Origin: Novosphingobium sp. Chol11
GTDB taxonomy: Bacteria; Pseudomonadota; Alphaproteobacteria; Sphingomonadales; Sphingomonadaceae
Reading direction: 5' to 3'
DNA length: 64,000 bases
NCBI GenBank assembly: GCA_945906105.1
Contig: CAMDQO010000009.1
Coordinates: 26,036 to 90,035, forward strand
Every line of letters starts with the position of its first letter. Positions within the stretch are counted from its first letter, which is position 1. Shown here piece after piece: positions 34,223-43,315 of this stretch. Under the pieces are notes generated by a model. It had not been told where the DNA came from. It saw nothing but the letters and a program-made list of their open reading frames with translations, and searched no databases. A program made the translations under genes and the position numbers.

Positions 34223-35098
34223 ATGGCGACCCCCGGCGAAAAACTGCGCGCACTAATCGACAAGGGGGAACATTTCATCACTGGTGACTGCTTTTCCGCA
34301 TTGACCGCACGCATCGCCGAGCATGTCGGTTTTCCGGCTGCCTATCTTGGTGGCCATGCTTGCTCGGCCTTTCACTACGCAGTGCCTGACAACGGAATTT
34401 TCAGCCAAGTCGAGCAGATCGAGCAAGCGAGCCGCATCGCCAATGTTATCCAGATTCCCTTGATCGCCGATGCCGATACCTTGGGTGAAACTGTTGCTGA
34501 TGCTTACCATTTTACGCGCCGCTATATCCAGCAAGGCATTGCCGGCATCCATATTGAGGACGAGCGCAATCCCAAGCATTCGCGGCACGTCAATGGACTG
34601 TGCTCGATCGAGGACCAGCAGGCGCGGATTGATGCCGTAGTGCGCGCGCGGCGGGATTCGGGGCAGGATCTCGTCATTATTGCGCGATGCGATGAGCTCT
34701 ATCCCAATGATGCTGGCGGCGGTGGCACCGGATCGATGGAAGAGGCAATCCGGCGCGGCCATGCCTATGTCGAGGCCGGTGCCGATGTGCTGTTTTATCC
34801 GCCTTATCCGGATCCAGTTGCGGAACTGGTCAAAGCTTTCGGATCGAAGATTCCAGTGGCGACAATGGGCTTCAGTGTTCCCGGCGCGCGGTTCAACATG
34901 GCCACTGGGGCATGGGTTACTGCGGCGGCCAACCACCTCAAAATGGCGCGTGAATTGATGGAAACCGGCCAGGTGCAGAGTGCCAATTATAACTTCCCGG
35001 AGAAATACGAGCTGATTGATCAGCCGTTCTACGATGAGTTGATTGCTGGTTGGGCCGAAAAAACTGGGCGCCCGACGCGGCCAAACAGCGCACGTTGA
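34223..35098 (+). CDS. isocitrate lyase / PEP mutase superfamily enzyme
   Basis: A 291-residue TIM-barrel enzyme. Typical features: AAYLGGHACSAFHYAVPD, PLIADADTLGET (metal-binding Asp), GIHIEDERNPKHSRH and IIARCDELYPND. Members cleave or rearrange C-C or C-P bonds in 2-oxo or 2-hydroxy acids (methylisocitrate lyase, oxaloacetate decarboxylase, phosphonate enzymes). It lacks the KKCGH-type loop of true isocitrate lyases (SRHVNG stands there). A GGAGAGAG site precedes the ATG at 34223. Divergent from purS. Confidence 0.8.
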   Translation: MATPGEKLRALIDKGEHFITGDCFSALTARIAEHVGFPAAYLGGHACSAFHYAVPDNGIFSQVEQIEQASRIANVIQIPLIADADTLGETVADAYHFTRRYIQQGIAGIHIEDERNPKHSRHVNGLCSIEDQQARIDAVVRARRDSGQDLVIIARCDELYPNDAGGGGTGSMEEAIRRGHAYVEAGADVLFYPPYPDPVAELVKAFGSKIPVATMGFSVPGARFNMATGAWVTAAANHLKMARELMETGQVQSANYNFPEKYELIDQPFYDELIAGWAEKTGRPTRPNSAR

Positions 35099-35128
35099 GA
35101 TGTCTCGGGATTGGGCAAGGATCACCTC

Positions 35129-35159
35129 TTGATTTATAACTGACCAGTCAGTTATAAAT
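35129..35159 (+). promoter_or_regulatory. tetR promoter with a 28-base operator
   Basis: Thirteen-base perfect arms ATTTATAACTGAC and GTCAGTTATAAAT flank a two-base centre (35132-35159). They overlap a promoter with -35 TTGATT (35129-35134) and -10 TATAAA (35153-35158). The predicted transcript start falls on the tetR ATG at 35165 and no Shine-Dalgarno is present, so a leaderless message is likely. Autoregulation by the TetR protein is the natural reading. Confidence 0.7.
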
Positions 35160-35164
35160 GAGTC

Positions 35165-35785
35165 ATGGCCCGTCCAGCTCATCCCACCCGGCGCGAGGAT
35201 ATCCTTGACGCAGCGCGTGAGGAGTTCAACGCGCGTGGCTTTGCCGGGGCTCGGCTGGATGACATCGCCCGCAAGGCCGGCATTTCCAAGGCGGCGATAT
35301 ATCTTCAGTTCGAAAGCAAGGAAGCGATTTTCCGCGCACTGGTGACAGAAATTCTCGAGAAAATGCTGCCGCAGATCGCACCTTCAGATCCGGGAGAGGA
35401 AAGTGCCGAAAAGCTGATCCGCCAGTTCATCGCCATGGCTTTTGCGCAGTTCACCAGCCGGGAACTGGCTTTCCTGCCACGCATGATACTGGGTGAAGGA
35501 CAGAATTTTCCAGAGCTGGCGCGCTTTTATCACGATCACGCGATCCTGCGCGTCATGGCGATGATCGAAGCGATGATCGAGCGCGGTGTCACACGCGGTG
35601 AATTTGTCTGTGCCATGCCCCAGCACGCTTGCCGCTCAATTGTCGGCGGGATTGTGCTTGCTGCGCTATGGCGCATCGTTCTCGAACCCGTGGGTGCCGC
35701 TGTTCTCGATGTTGACAGCGCGGCGCAGGTTCACGCCGACATGCTGCTGGGCGGCTTGCTGGTGCGAAAGGAAGCTGATCAATGA
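35165..35785 (+). CDS. TetR-family repressor of the downstream exporter
   Basis: A 206-residue regulator. The N-terminal helix-turn-helix is typical: REDILDAAREEFNARGFAGA, then IARKAGISKAAIYLQFESKE. The C-terminal ligand domain is all-helical. The stop overlaps the start of the membrane-fusion gene (ATGA), and a strong palindromic operator covers its promoter. It should repress the four-gene operon until a substrate of the pump binds. Confidence 0.9.
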   Translation: MARPAHPTRREDILDAAREEFNARGFAGARLDDIARKAGISKAAIYLQFESKEAIFRALVTEILEKMLPQIAPSDPGEESAEKLIRQFIAMAFAQFTSRELAFLPRMILGEGQNFPELARFYHDHAILRVMAMIEAMIERGVTRGEFVCAMPQHACRSIVGGIVLAALWRIVLEPVGAAVLDVDSAAQVHADMLLGGLLVRKEADQ

Positions 35786-36756
35786 AGTCTGTCCCCAAGC
35801 CTCTGATCCTTGCATTGCTGGTCTTGGTGGTGCTCGCTGGTTGGTGGTTCATGCGCAAGCCCGCAACTGAAGACCGCTGGCTGGGCTATGTTGAGGGTGA
35901 GACGCTTTATGTCGCCGCCCCTGTTGCTGGCAGGTTGCAAAGCCGTGCTGTGGAGCGCGGGGCCAATGTGGCAGCGGGAGCGCCGCTGTTCCAGCTCGAT
36001 TCGGATGTCAGCGATGCCTCGGTCAGTCAGGCCGAAGCGCAAGTGGCGGCAAGCGCGGCGCAAGCCGTGGATTTGACACAGGCTCGCCAGCGGCAGGCCG
36101 AGATTGATGTCTGGCGCGCCAATGAGGCGGGCGCACAGGCGCAGTTGATCAAAGCCAGCCATGATTTTGATCGCATGTCGGCGCTTGCATCACGCGGCTT
36201 TGCCTCACGATCACAGCTCGATTCAGTGCGGGCTGCGCGGGACAGTGCGCAGGCCAACCTCGCCCAGATGCGCGCGCAGATCCGCTCGTCGGAATTGACC
36301 GCCGGTCGCCAAGGCCAGATTGCGGCGGCGCAGGCTAATGTTACGGGCGCTGAGGCCCAGCTCAAGACCCAGCGCAAGTTGCGCAGCGAAATTGCGCCGC
36401 TCTCGCCCGCCAAAGGCGTGGTTGAGCAGACTTTCTACAATCCGGGTGAGTGGGTTCCTGCTAATTCGCCGGTGGTTTCGGTTTTACCGGACGATCGCAG
36501 CAAGCTGCGGTTCTATGTTCCGCAAGATAAGGTGGCGGGTCTCAAGACGGGCACCTCGATCCGCTTTACCTGCGATGGCTGCGGCGCAGAACGTCAGGCC
36601 AGAATCAGCTTCATCGCCCCGCGCAGCGAATTCACTCCGCCGGTGATTTACAGCGAACGCGCCCGCGCCAAGCTGGTGTTCATGGTCGAGGCACTGCTGC
36701 CGCCTTCCGATAAGCCGCTCCCGCTTGGTCTGCCGGTGGAAGTGGCTCCGCAGTGA
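35782..36756 (+). CDS. HlyD-family periplasmic adaptor (YbhG-like)
   Basis: A 324-residue membrane-fusion protein. One N-terminal transmembrane segment (LILALLVLVVLAGWWFM) is followed by a split lipoyl domain (GYVEGETLYVAAPVAGRLQS and IAPLSPAKGVVEQTFYNPGE) around a long coiled-coil hairpin (residues about 72-205). It links the inner-membrane ABC transporter to an outer-membrane channel, which is not encoded here. Overlaps tetR and the ATPase gene. Confidence 0.9.
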   Translation: MKSVPKPLILALLVLVVLAGWWFMRKPATEDRWLGYVEGETLYVAAPVAGRLQSRAVERGANVAAGAPLFQLDSDVSDASVSQAEAQVAASAAQAVDLTQARQRQAEIDVWRANEAGAQAQLIKASHDFDRMSALASRGFASRSQLDSVRAARDSAQANLAQMRAQIRSSELTAGRQGQIAAAQANVTGAEAQLKTQRKLRSEIAPLSPAKGVVEQTFYNPGEWVPANSPVVSVLPDDRSKLRFYVPQDKVAGLKTGTSIRFTCDGCGAERQARISFIAPRSEFTPPVIYSERARAKLVFMVEALLPPSDKPLPLGLPVEVAPQ

Positions 36757-37682
36757 GCGAGGCTCCGGCCATTGCGGTCAGAGGGCTGACCAAGCGCTTT
36801 GGCGGCCGTACGGTGGTCGATCACGTTGATCTTATCGTACAACCGGGGCGGATATGCGGGTTTCTTGGCCCCAATGGCTCTGGCAAAACCACGACGCTGC
36901 GCATGATCTGCGGGTTGATCATCCCCGATGAGGGAGAGGGCGAAGTGCTCGGGCTAAACCTGCGGAGCCGCCGCAATGCGATCAAAGGCCAGATCGGCTA
37001 TATGACGCAGAAGTTCGGGCTGTTTGGTGATCTGACCATTCGTGAGAATTTGCAGTTCATCGGGCGTGTTTACGGCCTCGATAGGCTTGAGAGCAGGGTT
37101 GATGCTGCGCTGGAGAAACTGGGTCTCGCCAGCCGCGCCGATCAGATGGCGGGCAAGCTTTCGGGCGGATGGAAACAGCGCCTCGCACTCGCCGCCGCCG
37201 TGCTGCACGAGCCGCGCATCCTGTTGCTCGATGAGCCCACCGCCGGCGTCGATCCGCAGGCACGGCGCGATTTCTGGGACCAGATTCACGGCCTGGCGCG
37301 CGATGGTATGACCGTGCTCGTTTCCACTCATTACATGGACGAGGCTGAGCGCTGCCACGAGATCGCTTATATCGCCTATGGCGTGATGCTGGCACGCGGC
37401 ACCACGGCAGAGGTGATTGCTGCCTCGGGCCTCCATGCCTTGCAGGGAGAAGGGCCAGGAGCAGACCGTCTCGCCGCCGAGATCGAGGGGCGTCCAGGTG
37501 TCGCCATGGCGGCGCCTTTTGGCACTACGCTGCATGTCTGTGGGCTTGACCCCGAAGCCTTGCGAGAAGCTGTCAGGCCATGGGATGACCGCGTTCGCTG
37601 GCACGAAACCGCGCCGACTCTGGAAGACGTGTTCATCAACCTGATGCGCACTGCCGAAGACAACAGCGTTATTTCTGCATGA
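36753..37682 (+). CDS. ABC exporter ATPase (YbhF-like)
   Basis: A 309-residue ATPase with Walker A GPNGSGKTTTL, Q-loop MTQKFGLF, signature LSGGWKQRLALAAAV, Walker B ILLLDEPTAGVDP and switch His (STHYMDEAE). The C-terminal 90 residues form the extra domain typical of drug-type exporters. It starts with GTG in the stop of the adaptor gene and overlaps the permease by four bases. A single ATPase domain must dimerise. Confidence 0.92.
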   Translation: MSEAPAIAVRGLTKRFGGRTVVDHVDLIVQPGRICGFLGPNGSGKTTTLRMICGLIIPDEGEGEVLGLNLRSRRNAIKGQIGYMTQKFGLFGDLTIRENLQFIGRVYGLDRLESRVDAALEKLGLASRADQMAGKLSGGWKQRLALAAAVLHEPRILLLDEPTAGVDPQARRDFWDQIHGLARDGMTVLVSTHYMDEAERCHEIAYIAYGVMLARGTTAEVIAASGLHALQGEGPGADRLAAEIEGRPGVAMAAPFGTTLHVCGLDPEALREAVRPWDDRVRWHETAPTLEDVFINLMRTAEDNSVISA

Positions 37683-38836
37683 ACAACGCTGCCAAAATCT
37701 CTCGCTTTGCCATGACGGTTGCGCGGATCAGGGCTATGATCTTCAAGGAGATTCGCCAGGCGATCCGCGATCCCGGCACTGTGGCGATGATGTTCATCAT
37801 GCCGATCATGCAACTGATGATCTTCGGCTATGCCATCAACAGCGATCCGCGCCACCTGCCGCTGGCGATCGAAGCCAATGACAATTCAGAATATACCCGT
37901 TCGATCACTGCGGCACTAACCAACACCGGGTATTTTCGGGTTCACAAGATCGTATCGGACTATGGTGAGGGCGACCGCCTGATCAAGGATGGCGAAGTGC
38001 AATTCGTCGTCACCATTCCGCCGGATTTCTCGCGCGATCTGGTGCGCGGCAAGCGCCCGCAGTTGCTCGTCACAGCAGATGCCAGCGATCCTGCGGCCAC
38101 CGGACCGGCGCTAGGTGCAATTGGCGATGCCATCAATTCGGCGCTGAGACATGACCTCATCGGCCCCATGGCATCGCGCACTGCAAGCCAGTCTCCGGTC
38201 GATCTGGTGATCCACAAGAGTTACAACCCCGAAGGCATCACCAGCCACAATACTGTTCCGGGCCTGCTCGCCATCATCCTGTCGATGACCATGGTCATGC
38301 AAACCGCCATGTCCGTGACGCGTGAGGTGGAGCAGGGGACCATGGAAAACCTGCTGGCGACCCCATTGCGTCCCGTCGAGGTGATGGTCGGCAAGATCGT
38401 GCCCTATCTCATCATGGGTGCTGTGCAGATGACGGTGGTGTTGCTGTTTTCATCTTTCGTGTTCCATGTGCCTTTCACCGGATCATTACCGCTGTTGGTG
38501 GGTGTGACCTTGCTGTTCATAGCTGTCAGCCTGGCTTTGGGGTTCACCTTTTCGACGATTGCCGGAAACCAGCTATTTGCGATGCAACTCAGCTTTTTCT
38601 ACATGCTGCCCAGCATCCTGCTGTCCGGCTTTGCCTTCCCCTTTCGCGGAATGCCGAGGTGGGCGCAGCTCCTCGCCGAATGCCTGCCAACCACGCATTA
38701 CATCCGGCTGGTGCGCGGGATTATGCTCAAAGGTTGGGATATCAGCATGGCCGCACCGCAGGCTGGAGTGTTGACGGTGATGCTGCTGGTGCTCGTGTTC
38801 ATAGCTGTCCGGCGATATCAGGATACCATCGCCTAG
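37679..38836 (+). CDS. ABC-2 type permease (YbhS/YbhR-like)
   Basis: A 385-residue inner-membrane subunit: one N-terminal helix (PGTVAMMFIMPIMQLMIFGY), a periplasmic domain of about 150 residues, then five helices, with the conserved VEQGTMENLLATPLRP coupling segment and LLSGFAFPFRGMP. E. coli YbhSR uses two permeases; only one is present here, so a homodimer is likely. The 3' end overlaps the convergent response-regulator gene by four bases. Confidence 0.92.
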   Translation: MNNAAKISRFAMTVARIRAMIFKEIRQAIRDPGTVAMMFIMPIMQLMIFGYAINSDPRHLPLAIEANDNSEYTRSITAALTNTGYFRVHKIVSDYGEGDRLIKDGEVQFVVTIPPDFSRDLVRGKRPQLLVTADASDPAATGPALGAIGDAINSALRHDLIGPMASRTASQSPVDLVIHKSYNPEGITSHNTVPGLLAIILSMTMVMQTAMSVTREVEQGTMENLLATPLRPVEVMVGKIVPYLIMGAVQMTVVLLFSSFVFHVPFTGSLPLLVGVTLLFIAVSLALGFTFSTIAGNQLFAMQLSFFYMLPSILLSGFAFPFRGMPRWAQLLAECLPTTHYIRLVRGIMLKGWDISMAAPQAGVLTVMLLVLVFIAVRRYQDTIA

Positions 38837-39519
38837 GACGCGGGGCTATCCATGACATAGCCCAGAGAGCGCACAGTGCGGAGCGGATCAGGTGCGCCGT
38901 TTGATTGCAAAGCACGGCGCAGGCGTCCGACCCAGACATCGACGGTGCGCTCGTCGATCCCGGCATTGTGCTTGTCCAGACTGTCAATCAACGCGAGCCG
39001 CGAGAAAACCTGATCAGGATGTTCGATAAAGTGAACCAGAAGGCGGAACTCGTTTGGCCGCAAGGGCACAATGGTGCCGCGATACCTGGCCTGCTGCGCC
39101 GATGGATCAGCCGCAATGTCGCCAAGCTGAAGTTTTGGCCCCTTGATCTGACGATCAGAGGACAGCGATCTGCCGCCAAGTCGCTCCAGAACGGTTTCTG
39201 CCGTCAAAGGCCCAACAAGATAACTGTCAGCCCCTGCCTTGAGCGAGCGTCGCTGTGCCTCTGCGTCGCTGCTTTCCAGCACCATAGTGATATGGGCGTT
39301 GCGCGTTGAGCTGGCTTCACGAAATCGTCGGCACAGTTCCAGTCCCGAAAGCTCTGGCAGTAGCCAGTCGATAAAGCCCCAAACTGGTCCGTTCAAATTG
39401 CCGACTGGCGGCGCTTCGCCATTAAAACAAATTACATTCAAGTCAGGACGAAGCCGGGTGAGCTGCGCAAGCAACTGCGGTGCGGGCGTTGTCAGTAATA
39501 GAGTCACAGGTCCGGTCAT
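38833..39519 (-). CDS. OmpR/PhoB-type response regulator with degenerate receiver
   Basis: A 228-residue protein. The receiver domain keeps the phospho-acceptor position (Asp51 in GFIDWLLPELSG). It lacks the N-terminal acidic pair (LLLTTPAP where a DD is usual), has Glu where Ser/Thr is expected (VLESS) and Gly103 where the invariant Lys before Pro should be (YLVGPL). The C-terminal winged helix is normal (LRPNEFRLLVHFIEHPDQVF, ERTVDVWVGRLRRAL, TVRSLGYVM). No histidine kinase is nearby. It is probably controlled by something other than phosphorylation. Confidence 0.85.
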   Translation of the reverse strand: MTGPVTLLLTTPAPQLLAQLTRLRPDLNVICFNGEAPPVGNLNGPVWGFIDWLLPELSGLELCRRFREASSTRNAHITMVLESSDAEAQRRSLKAGADSYLVGPLTAETVLERLGGRSLSSDRQIKGPKLQLGDIAADPSAQQARYRGTIVPLRPNEFRLLVHFIEHPDQVFSRLALIDSLDKHNAGIDERTVDVWVGRLRRALQSNGAPDPLRTVRSLGYVMDSPAS

Positions 39520-39596
39520 GGCGACATGGCTGATTATGATTGATGTCAGGCTGCAGTCATGCCTCTGATAAATGACATCTGTATGACGTATGTGCG

Positions 39597-42467
39597 TCAA
39601 TTAGGTTGAGGATCAACACCCTCTGGCAGCACATCGATCTCGATTGCCCGATCTGGAGCGAGATAGCGGCGGGCAATTTCCAGCACATCGGCCGCTGTCA
39701 GCGACGATAGTCTGTTCCGCGCATTCAATATCCGATCAATGCGATCCGCCTCGGTTTGGGCACGATCGACGATTGCCAGCCAGCCTCGGTTTGTTTTCAA
39801 GGCGTTATCATAGCTTTCCAGCATGGGCTCGCGGGCGCGCTTGATCTGGTCTTCGCTGACAGGGCGCTCGCGCAAAGTGGAAATGGCCTGCAACATGGCT
39901 GCGCGAGAAGCGTGAACATCGGCGACATTGACCGAAGCAGTCAAAGAAAAGGTGCCATAGCCACGCCACACGCGTGATGCATCGCTGGAGGCACCGGGGG
40001 AATAGGCCTTGCCCAACGTTTCTCGCAGACTGTCTGTCAGCACATCCTGCGCCAACTTTTCCAGAAACTGCAGCTTCAACGACTCTACCGGATCATCACC
40101 ATCGCGTGTCGGCCAGTCCAGGCGGATCACTGCCTGATCTTTCGCGCCATCATGCCTTAGGATGCGGCGTGATCTGTCAGCGGAGAAGGGCCGCTGCCGC
40201 TGTTCGGGATAGGGCCGGAAATCAGTTTCGCGCTGGGGCAGGGCGCCAAGTGTGTTCGCCACGTAGCTGATCGCTTGAGCCTCATCAAAATCGCCGACAA
40301 TACCCACCTCAATTGCCCCAAGAGCCAGACGATCAGTGATGTCTGCCTTCAGCCTTGAAAAGCTCAGGGCACGGAATTTTTCGACTGGTTGCAGCGTAAA
40401 TCGCGGATCCTTGTCTGACAGTATGCCGCCAATGTTGTTGCGTAAAGCATCGGCCGGGGTGGAACGCAGCCGCGCAAAAAACGTGTTCATGGTGTTGTAG
40501 TAAAGAGTTTGCGCTTCGCTGCGGTAGCCCGGATCGGAAACCATTGCGGCGTAAAGTTGCAGCTGTAGCTCCAGATCCTTGGGCACAGTACTGCCAAGCG
40601 AAACAAAGGTTTCCGGGGAACTTCCCATGCCGTAGCCATAGCTTCGCCCGGCAAGAATGGTCTGGATGTCGTCGGTTGAATGCTTGCCAAATCCTCCGTC
40701 CGCCAGCACAGAGGTCATCTCGGTGGCAATCGGATTGGCCTTGGTGTTAAGCATGTCACCACCATCAACACTGAGCTGTGTCAGTATCCGCCCTTTTTCA
40801 AGATCCGTGCGCTTGAGGTTGAGCCGCACGCCATTGGCAAAGCGGATCATGCGGATGCCAAGTTGGGGCTCCGCAGTGTCACTAACCACCACACCGGCAG
40901 GGCCAAAATTGGTGTAAGCGAAGGTCAACTGTTCCGGCCCGGTGCCGCGGGTCAGCTTTTCGCGCATGGCCTGGTTCCAGGTGGCGCGCAGTGCTGCCTC
41001 GCCGCCTTCAGGGTTTAAGCGGCCATGAAAACGGATCAGCGGTTCTTTCAGTGGCACGGCATCGCGTTTCAAAGCGGCAAGGACGGCTTTCGGAGTGATC
41101 GACGGAATAAAGGATTCCAGACGTTCCAGCGAACTCTTGGGCGTAGTTGGCACAATCTCATCGCGGATCAGTGTGATGATTGACTGCATTAAGGTGCCAT
41201 TCTGCCGGGTTTCCTGCGAAGCACTGGCGTTGCGAGAGGCATTGAGTGTATTGGCGACCTGTTCGGCAACTTCTTGATCAGTAAAGCCAAATTCCAGCGC
41301 TCGGCGATATTCCGCGCCTGCAACTATCACGCCGCGCCGCCATTTTCCGTCAACGCTGTCGATGACCAGGTTGGTTGATCGACCGGAGCGGAAGACGTTG
41401 CCGGTGCCAAAGCCTGCGCCGCGAAATGGTGGGTTCGCTTGTCGGCTGAGCCGCAACAGGCGGCGATTTATGATGCCATAACCGATCTCGCGCAGCCGAC
41501 TTTCCCGGCGCTGGGCGATGGTATCGGGTTCATCGCGCCAGGGACCGTTGCGGGTTATCGAAACGCGTTCGCTCAACGCCTGATCGACGAAAATATCAGT
41601 GCGAAGTTTGTCTTTGCTTTCGACCGGGCCGGCTGATGGCTGTGGTTCAACCGGGGTTACGCCGGGTTGCCAGCTATCAAAGCGACTGCGGATTACTTTT
41701 TCGACATCGTCGGGATTGAAATCACCGATCACCACCAAGGTCGACTGGCTGGGAACATATTCGCGGGTCCAGAAGGCCTTGAGACTGCCGGAGCCGGCCG
41801 CTTGAAGTGATTGCGCGGTGCCAATCGGTATGCGCTGGCCGTAAAGAGCCTTGGGATAATTGAAGCCAATCTGATCAACCAAGTTCTTGAATTGCCAGTT
41901 ATTCCGGTCACGCATTTCAGAGAGCACAACGCCTTTTTCGCGCTCTACGGCGGCTGAATCAAATTTGAGTTCACTTGCCGTTTCGCGCATGATCATCAAC
42001 GCCGTATCGAGTAATCGAGGATCGGCGCGCGGCAGATCGAGCGCATAGAGCGTTTCGGAAAAGCTGGTGAAGGCGTTGGTATCGGCGCCAAAAGCCAGAC
42101 CGTTGCGCTCTAGCAGCTTGACCATTTCACCTTCGGGCACATTGGTGGAACCATTGAAGGCCATGTGCTCGACAAAATGGGCATAGCCTTGCTCGCTATC
42201 GCTTTCATCCAGCGAACCAGCTTCCACTTCCATCCGGACCACTGCCGTGGCCTTGGGATTGGCGTTATTGCGAATGACAAAGCGCATGCCATTGGCCAGA
42301 CGGCCAAACCGGTAACCCGGATCAACCGGCACATCGCTCCACTTCATCGCCCATTCGGAGCGTGGGCGATCTGGCGCTCCAGTGGAGGAAAGCCTGCCCG
42401 GCTGCGCACCGCAAGCGGAAAGCAAAAAAGCAGGAAGGGCACAGGTGAGCAGGATTAATCGGCGCAT
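39597..42467 (-). CDS. M16-family zinc protease, lipoprotein
   Basis: A 956-residue insulinase/pitrilysin-type protein. A lipoprotein signal ends in LLSAC (Cys19). The zinc motif HFVEH (97-101) is intact, with the downstream EREKGVVLSEMRDR region supplying the third ligand. Two M16 halves follow, the second without a zinc site, as is normal. Expected location is the periplasmic face of a membrane, cleaving peptides. The response-regulator gene begins 77 bases downstream on the same strand. Confidence 0.92.
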   Translation of the reverse strand: MRRLILLTCALPAFLLSACGAQPGRLSSTGAPDRPRSEWAMKWSDVPVDPGYRFGRLANGMRFVIRNNANPKATAVVRMEVEAGSLDESDSEQGYAHFVEHMAFNGSTNVPEGEMVKLLERNGLAFGADTNAFTSFSETLYALDLPRADPRLLDTALMIMRETASELKFDSAAVEREKGVVLSEMRDRNNWQFKNLVDQIGFNYPKALYGQRIPIGTAQSLQAAGSGSLKAFWTREYVPSQSTLVVIGDFNPDDVEKVIRSRFDSWQPGVTPVEPQPSAGPVESKDKLRTDIFVDQALSERVSITRNGPWRDEPDTIAQRRESRLREIGYGIINRRLLRLSRQANPPFRGAGFGTGNVFRSGRSTNLVIDSVDGKWRRGVIVAGAEYRRALEFGFTDQEVAEQVANTLNASRNASASQETRQNGTLMQSIITLIRDEIVPTTPKSSLERLESFIPSITPKAVLAALKRDAVPLKEPLIRFHGRLNPEGGEAALRATWNQAMREKLTRGTGPEQLTFAYTNFGPAGVVVSDTAEPQLGIRMIRFANGVRLNLKRTDLEKGRILTQLSVDGGDMLNTKANPIATEMTSVLADGGFGKHSTDDIQTILAGRSYGYGMGSSPETFVSLGSTVPKDLELQLQLYAAMVSDPGYRSEAQTLYYNTMNTFFARLRSTPADALRNNIGGILSDKDPRFTLQPVEKFRALSFSRLKADITDRLALGAIEVGIVGDFDEAQAISYVANTLGALPQRETDFRPYPEQRQRPFSADRSRRILRHDGAKDQAVIRLDWPTRDGDDPVESLKLQFLEKLAQDVLTDSLRETLGKAYSPGASSDASRVWRGYGTFSLTASVNVADVHASRAAMLQAISTLRERPVSEDQIKRAREPMLESYDNALKTNRGWLAIVDRAQTEADRIDRILNARNRLSSLTAADVLEIARRYLAPDRAIEIDVLPEGVDPQPN

Positions 42468-42535
42468 GACACGAGGGTGGCGCAAAGCGGACGCAGGTTC
42501 AAGCGGGGAAGGGCAGTCCTTCCCCGGCCGGTGGC

Positions 42536-43315
42536 TTACTTGCCGCGCAATTTCCGATGCTTGGACAAATCGAGCACTTCACTCGGCCCGTCATTTTTCA
42601 GCAAGCCAAGGCGGCGCGCGACTTCCTGATAGGCCTCTTCTTCTCCGCCCAGATCGCGGCGGAAGCGGTCCTTATCGAGCTTTTCGCCGGTGATCATGTC
42701 CCACAGACGGCAGCCATCAGGACTGATCTCATCTGCCAAAATCACGCGGCTGAAATCGCCATCCCAGATGCGGCCGAATTCCAGTTTGAAATCGACCAGA
42801 CGGATGCCGATAGCGGCAAACATCCCGCACATGAAATCATTCACCCGGATCGCCATCGAGGAAATGTCCTGCATTTCCTCATTGGTCGCCCAACCAAAGC
42901 AGGCAATATGCTCTTCGGCAATCAGCGGATCACCCAGCGCATCGTCCTTATAGTAATATTCGATCAAAGTGTGCGGCAGCATTTCACCCTCGGGGATGCC
43001 AAGGCGGGTGCTGATCGAACCGGCGGCGACATTGCGCACAACAACCTCAATCGGAATAATCTCAACCTGACGAACAAGCTGCTCACGCATGTTCATTCGG
43101 CGGATGAAGTGTGTCGGGATGCCGATGTGTGACAACCGGGTGAACACATACTCGCTGATGCGGTTATTGATCACGCCTTTGCCCTGAATCGTACCGCGTT
43201 TTTGCGCATTGAACGCAGTAGCATCATCCTTGAAATACTGGATGATGGTGCCCGGTTCAGGACCCTCAAACAGGATCTTGGCCTTGCCTTCATAAATCTG
43301 GCGGCGACGAGACAT
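42536..43315 (-). CDS. purC: SAICAR synthetase
   Basis: A 259-residue ligase of purine synthesis. Features: [48 protein letters not shown] and [14 protein letters not shown]. The ATG at 43315 gives the family length. In relatives it is followed by purS and purQ; here those lie 8.5 kb downstream beyond the M16, response-regulator, exporter and lyase genes. Confidence 0.96.
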   Translation of the reverse strand: MSRRRQIYEGKAKILFEGPEPGTIIQYFKDDATAFNAQKRGTIQGKGVINNRISEYVFTRLSHIGIPTHFIRRMNMREQLVRQVEIIPIEVVVRNVAAGSISTRLGIPEGEMLPHTLIEYYYKDDALGDPLIAEEHIACFGWATNEEMQDISSMAIRVNDFMCGMFAAIGIRLVDFKLEFGRIWDGDFSRVILADEISPDGCRLWDMITGEKLDKDRFRRDLGGEEEAYQEVARRLGLLKNDGPSEVLDLSKHRKLRGK

